Below are positions 5,801 through 6,171 of a stretch of DNA of 6,171 nucleotides, in pieces. The notes beneath the pieces were generated by a model. That model worked only from the letters and a program-made list of their open reading frames with translations. It was not told the origin of the DNA and did no database searches. The DNA is taken from NCBI GenBank assembly GCA_024763135.1, contig JANTGD010000227.1, positions 1 through 6,171 of the forward strand. The letters run 5' to 3'. Positions within the stretch are counted from its first letter, which is position 1. Every line of letters begins with the position of its first letter. This DNA comes from Thiotrichales bacterium (GTDB lineage: Bacteria > Pseudomonadota > Gammaproteobacteria > UWMA-0217). The position numbers and the translations under genes were made by a program.

Positions 5801-6171
5801 TCAAGACGTAGGGTAATCGACCAAGTCCTCAATAAACCATGCCGAAAACTCATGCCGGCCGCTCAGTCCTGCTTTACCGTACAGCGCTGATGCCTGTTGC
5901 CTGACGGTTTTCTCTGATGTATTTCTCACTGCCGCAATTTCTTTGAAGCTCAGGCCCTTCAACAAGAGCATGGCAACCTGCTGCTCACTGGCCGTTAAGT
6001 TCCATTGTGCAAATTGTTCCAGTATCACTTTCCCCAGGTGTTCTCTGGCGGCCTGAAGTTTAGGTGCCGGTTTTGGGAGGCTGGTATTTTGCTGCAGGGC
6101 GGTTTTTAGCTGAGCGATCTCCCCGGCCTGCCGCCGCAAGCTCACAACCATCCAGATCAGTGCGGTTGAGG
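5801..6171 (-). CDS. LuxR-type HTH regulator, probably membrane-anchored (partial)
   Basis: The reading frame stays open to the window edge, so the N-terminus is missing. An ATG at 6151 exists, but the preceding in-frame codons read STALIW, and with MVV after them they look like the end of a transmembrane helix, followed by basic SLRR as an inside anchor. Numbering from that Met, residues 11-22 are a short helical linker (EIAQLKTALQQN). Residues 52-107 form a LuxR/GerE helix-turn-helix: LTASEQQVAMLLLKGLSFKE, then the recognition-helix region SEKTVRQQA, then YGKAGLSGRHEF. It matches in style a group of small gammaproteobacterial proteins (roughly 150-190 residues, from memory) that carry one or two N-terminal membrane helices, a coiled linker and this HTH, with no receiver or autoinducer domain. 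The target genes are unknown. It converges on pgi across the palindromic element; no intrinsic terminator of its own is evident. Confidence 0.85.
   Translation of the reverse strand, partial: STALIWMVVSLRRQAGEIAQLKTALQQNTSLPKPAPKLQAAREHLGKVILEQFAQWNLTASEQQVAMLLLKGLSFKEIAAVRNTSEKTVRQQASALYGKAGLSGRHEFSAWFIEDLVDYPTS

Noticed and set aside
5772..5863. 11-bp direct repeat TGCCGGCCGCT at 5772-5782 and 5853-5863
   Set aside because: The second copy is within LuxR-type codons and the first is an isolated GC-rich palindromic word. Two copies 81 bp apart are too weak to call an operator.

Overview
This 6.2 kb window looks like a chromosomal housekeeping segment from a proteobacterium, most likely a gammaproteobacterium. 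The evidence is the bacterial-type PEP carboxylase ending in MRNTG, a 552-residue glucose-6-phosphate isomerase of the long bacterial/eukaryotic type, and a small LuxR-type regulator of a kind common in marine and environmental gammaproteobacteria. I cannot name a genus.

Layout. Positions 1-429 hold no convincing gene; they contain one perfect hairpin and one copy of a short repeat. Positions 430-3255 (minus) encode ppc, phosphoenolpyruvate carboxylase. Positions 3256-3895 are a 640-bp divergent intergenic region with candidate promoters for both flanking genes, a second copy of the short repeat, a possible decayed coding scrap, and two nested inverted-repeat structures. Positions 3896-5554 (plus) encode pgi, glucose-6-phosphate isomerase. 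Positions 5555-5711 are a non-coding, fully palindromic MITE-like element whose candidate TTAA target duplication overlaps the pgi stop codon. Positions 5801-6171 (minus) are the C-terminal part of a LuxR-type DNA-binding protein that runs off the window edge and was probably membrane-anchored.

Working together. ppc makes oxaloacetate from PEP to refill the TCA cycle. pgi interconverts glucose-6-phosphate and fructose-6-phosphate at the top of glycolysis and gluconeogenesis. They are divergently transcribed from a long spacer, so they are separate transcription units, and nothing seen here shows co-regulation. pgi and the LuxR-type gene converge on the palindromic element.

I found no new multi-gene system. 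The parts worth a second look are the non-coding ones: the palindromic element at the pgi stop codon, the long hairpin between ppc and pgi with an apparent deletion in one arm, and the related short repeats on either side of ppc.
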